Source: Strigamia acuminata
Taxonomy: Eukaryota > Arthropoda > Chilopoda > Geophilomorpha > Linotaeniidae
NCBI GenBank assembly: GCA_949358305.1
Contig: OX442316.1
Coordinates: 3,286,001 to 3,350,000 of the forward strand
Direction: 5' to 3'
DNA: 64,000 nt
The notes under the pieces are model-generated. The model ran no database searches. It was not told the DNA's origin and saw only the letters and a program-made list of their open reading frames with translations. Both the position numbers and the translations under genes were made by a program. Below are positions 62,641 through 64,000 of the stretch, piece by piece; positions within the stretch are counted from its first letter, which is position 1; each line of letters begins with the position of its first letter.

Positions 62641-64000
62641 CAGCTGGGCTGAGGAAACAATAGTGATAATCCAAAAACAGAACACAAGACCTTGTGAAAA
62701 AGAATCAATTAGGTCTATTCTAGCATTACAGCAGTTGAGTAAGTCATCAATATTTCACAATATGATGATGATGTCATTTATTTGTTAATAGGTTTGAGTT
62801 ATTGCTGCATTCTGGAAATGTTTTCAGAAAGTTGAGTTAATTGAATTGCATATGAACATCATTCCATTCGTTTAATCCTGTCTGAAAGGCCAACTAATGT
62901 GAATAAATTGGGGTTTGTGGTCATGAATTATTTATTACTTCTTTTGTTATTAGTTTGTTGAATGTAAAATTGTTGAGGTAAGTTTTATGGAGCACTTCAG
63001 GATGGAAATAAAGTTGAGCGTGAACATGTAATTTAGGAACCAAAAGGGTATTTTGCATTTGTGCTGGCTTCAATCAACAGTCTACAAGATTGAGATAACA
63101 GTCTAATGCCATTAATGGCTGCTGAGACCATTAGCGACAAACGCAAGATAAAGCAATTCGATAAGTGGTTAAAAAGACGTTGGGAAGTCAAGAATTATGA
63201 AAGACGGAAAGTATGACAATAGTATCAGGGTGAAGGAGGAGACAGCAAGATAATTTACAGTTGAGTTTTATCTGTAGATATTTTGCACAAATGTGACATC
63301 GAAGAAGATAGCAACATTTAGATTTGCACATTCAAATTGGAAATATGAGAGCTTATTTTTTGCTCCACTGAGGCAGGAGGTTTTTGCTAGCAGCATAAAT
63401 GCTGCAGTTTTGGAAAAGCGGCTGTGAACTTTAGGCGTCAAATCGATGTTTTTTTAAAAGGCGTGTTTACGCCACAAGCGGGAACTGAGATTATTGCTGG
63501 CAGAGGTGACCGTGGGGAGGTAGAGAGTTGGATTTCACACTTTATTCGGATGAAAACGTAGGAAATGCTTAGATTTAATCGTGCGGTTGATGCTAAAAAT
63601 TGCACAACATGACACGATTAAAACCTCCATAAAATTAATGAACTTAGGGTGCGTTAAGTTGGCTTCTTCAAAGAGCACTGCGGATTACAGGGAAAGTCCA
63701 CTTGGAACGTTACAAGATGAAATATGACAGATTATTCGTGCAAACAAACCTGCTGGATTTTTCTTAGAAACCTTCTTGTTTACAGGAGGTGCTGGTTGAG
63801 AGTGAAGATTAGTCCAATATCTAGAACTGAAAGTATCTTATGTCTTTTGTATGTTAAGCATTCTTTGACTTGCAGATAAGGCTCTTCTTACATCTTCCTC
63901 TATACAGTAAATGTACTTAAAGGAGTTTATTGGTTCTGTTTGATATTAGCCACCATGGGTAGATAAAAAAAATTAAAGAAATAGTAGAAGAACTGTAATT

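Larger units (their letters stand above)
60467..64000 (+). other. CaMKI intron 1 (to window end)
   Basis: At least 3.5 kb with no exon seen. It holds two microsatellites, two SINE copies and half a MITE (listed separately). The remaining stretches, including 62,710-64,000, show nothing recognised. Confidence 0.5.

Overview
This is a eukaryotic, almost certainly invertebrate-animal, nuclear window. The evidence is short GT-AG introns, AATAAA polyadenylation signals and host genes of clear animal type: an ABHD14A-like hydrolase, a TGN38/TGOLN2-like Golgi protein, a delta-9 desaturase, and the first exon of a CaMKI kinase whose start (MPLFGRDSKKKK) is of the ecdysozoan type. An arthropod or close relative is the most likely source, but I cannot name a species. 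There are no bacterial-style operons.

Layout. Positions 1-18,600 and 37,750-43,600 are a mosaic of segmental duplications. They contain five copies (two open, one frameshifted, two truncated) of a leucine-rich-repeat gene with an N-terminal elongin-BC-box-like motif, many pieces of an unrecognised helical gene (called gene X here), and four stray copies of the last exon(s) of ABHD14A. Mobile elements have landed in these blocks: two small LTR elements primed by tRNA-Ser (1,147-3,043, a deletion derivative; 12,821-14,694, gag only) and two fold-back elements with TA target duplications (10,083-11,333; 38,225-39,420, the latter still carrying Tc1-like transposase remnants).

Positions 18,611-37,750 are one very young Ty3/gypsy element with 989-990-bp LTRs. 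It sits 11 bp before the stop codon of a partial ABHD14A copy. It has gag, a textbook -1 frameshift signal, a pol with four AT-hooks between RNase H and integrase, and a third ORF carrying two DnaJ-like CxxCxGxG motifs. That third ORF is split by a complete, opposite-strand Ty1/copia element (29,105-35,588, 557-bp LTRs, GATTC target duplication, tRNA-iMet primer site) that lacks the gag capsid region.

Positions 44,034-64,000 are the ordinary gene region: ABHD14A (-), TGOLN2-like (+, divergent from it across 278 bp), a solo LTR inside a possible small gene, a triple-nested set of terminal-inverted-repeat elements, a secreted Tyr/Gln/Pro-rich repeat protein (-), the desaturase (+), and the CaMKI first exon (+) with a long intron containing 5S-rRNA-headed SINE copies. 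Insertion order can be read from the nesting: ABHD14A intron MITE, then block duplication, then gypsy, then copia.
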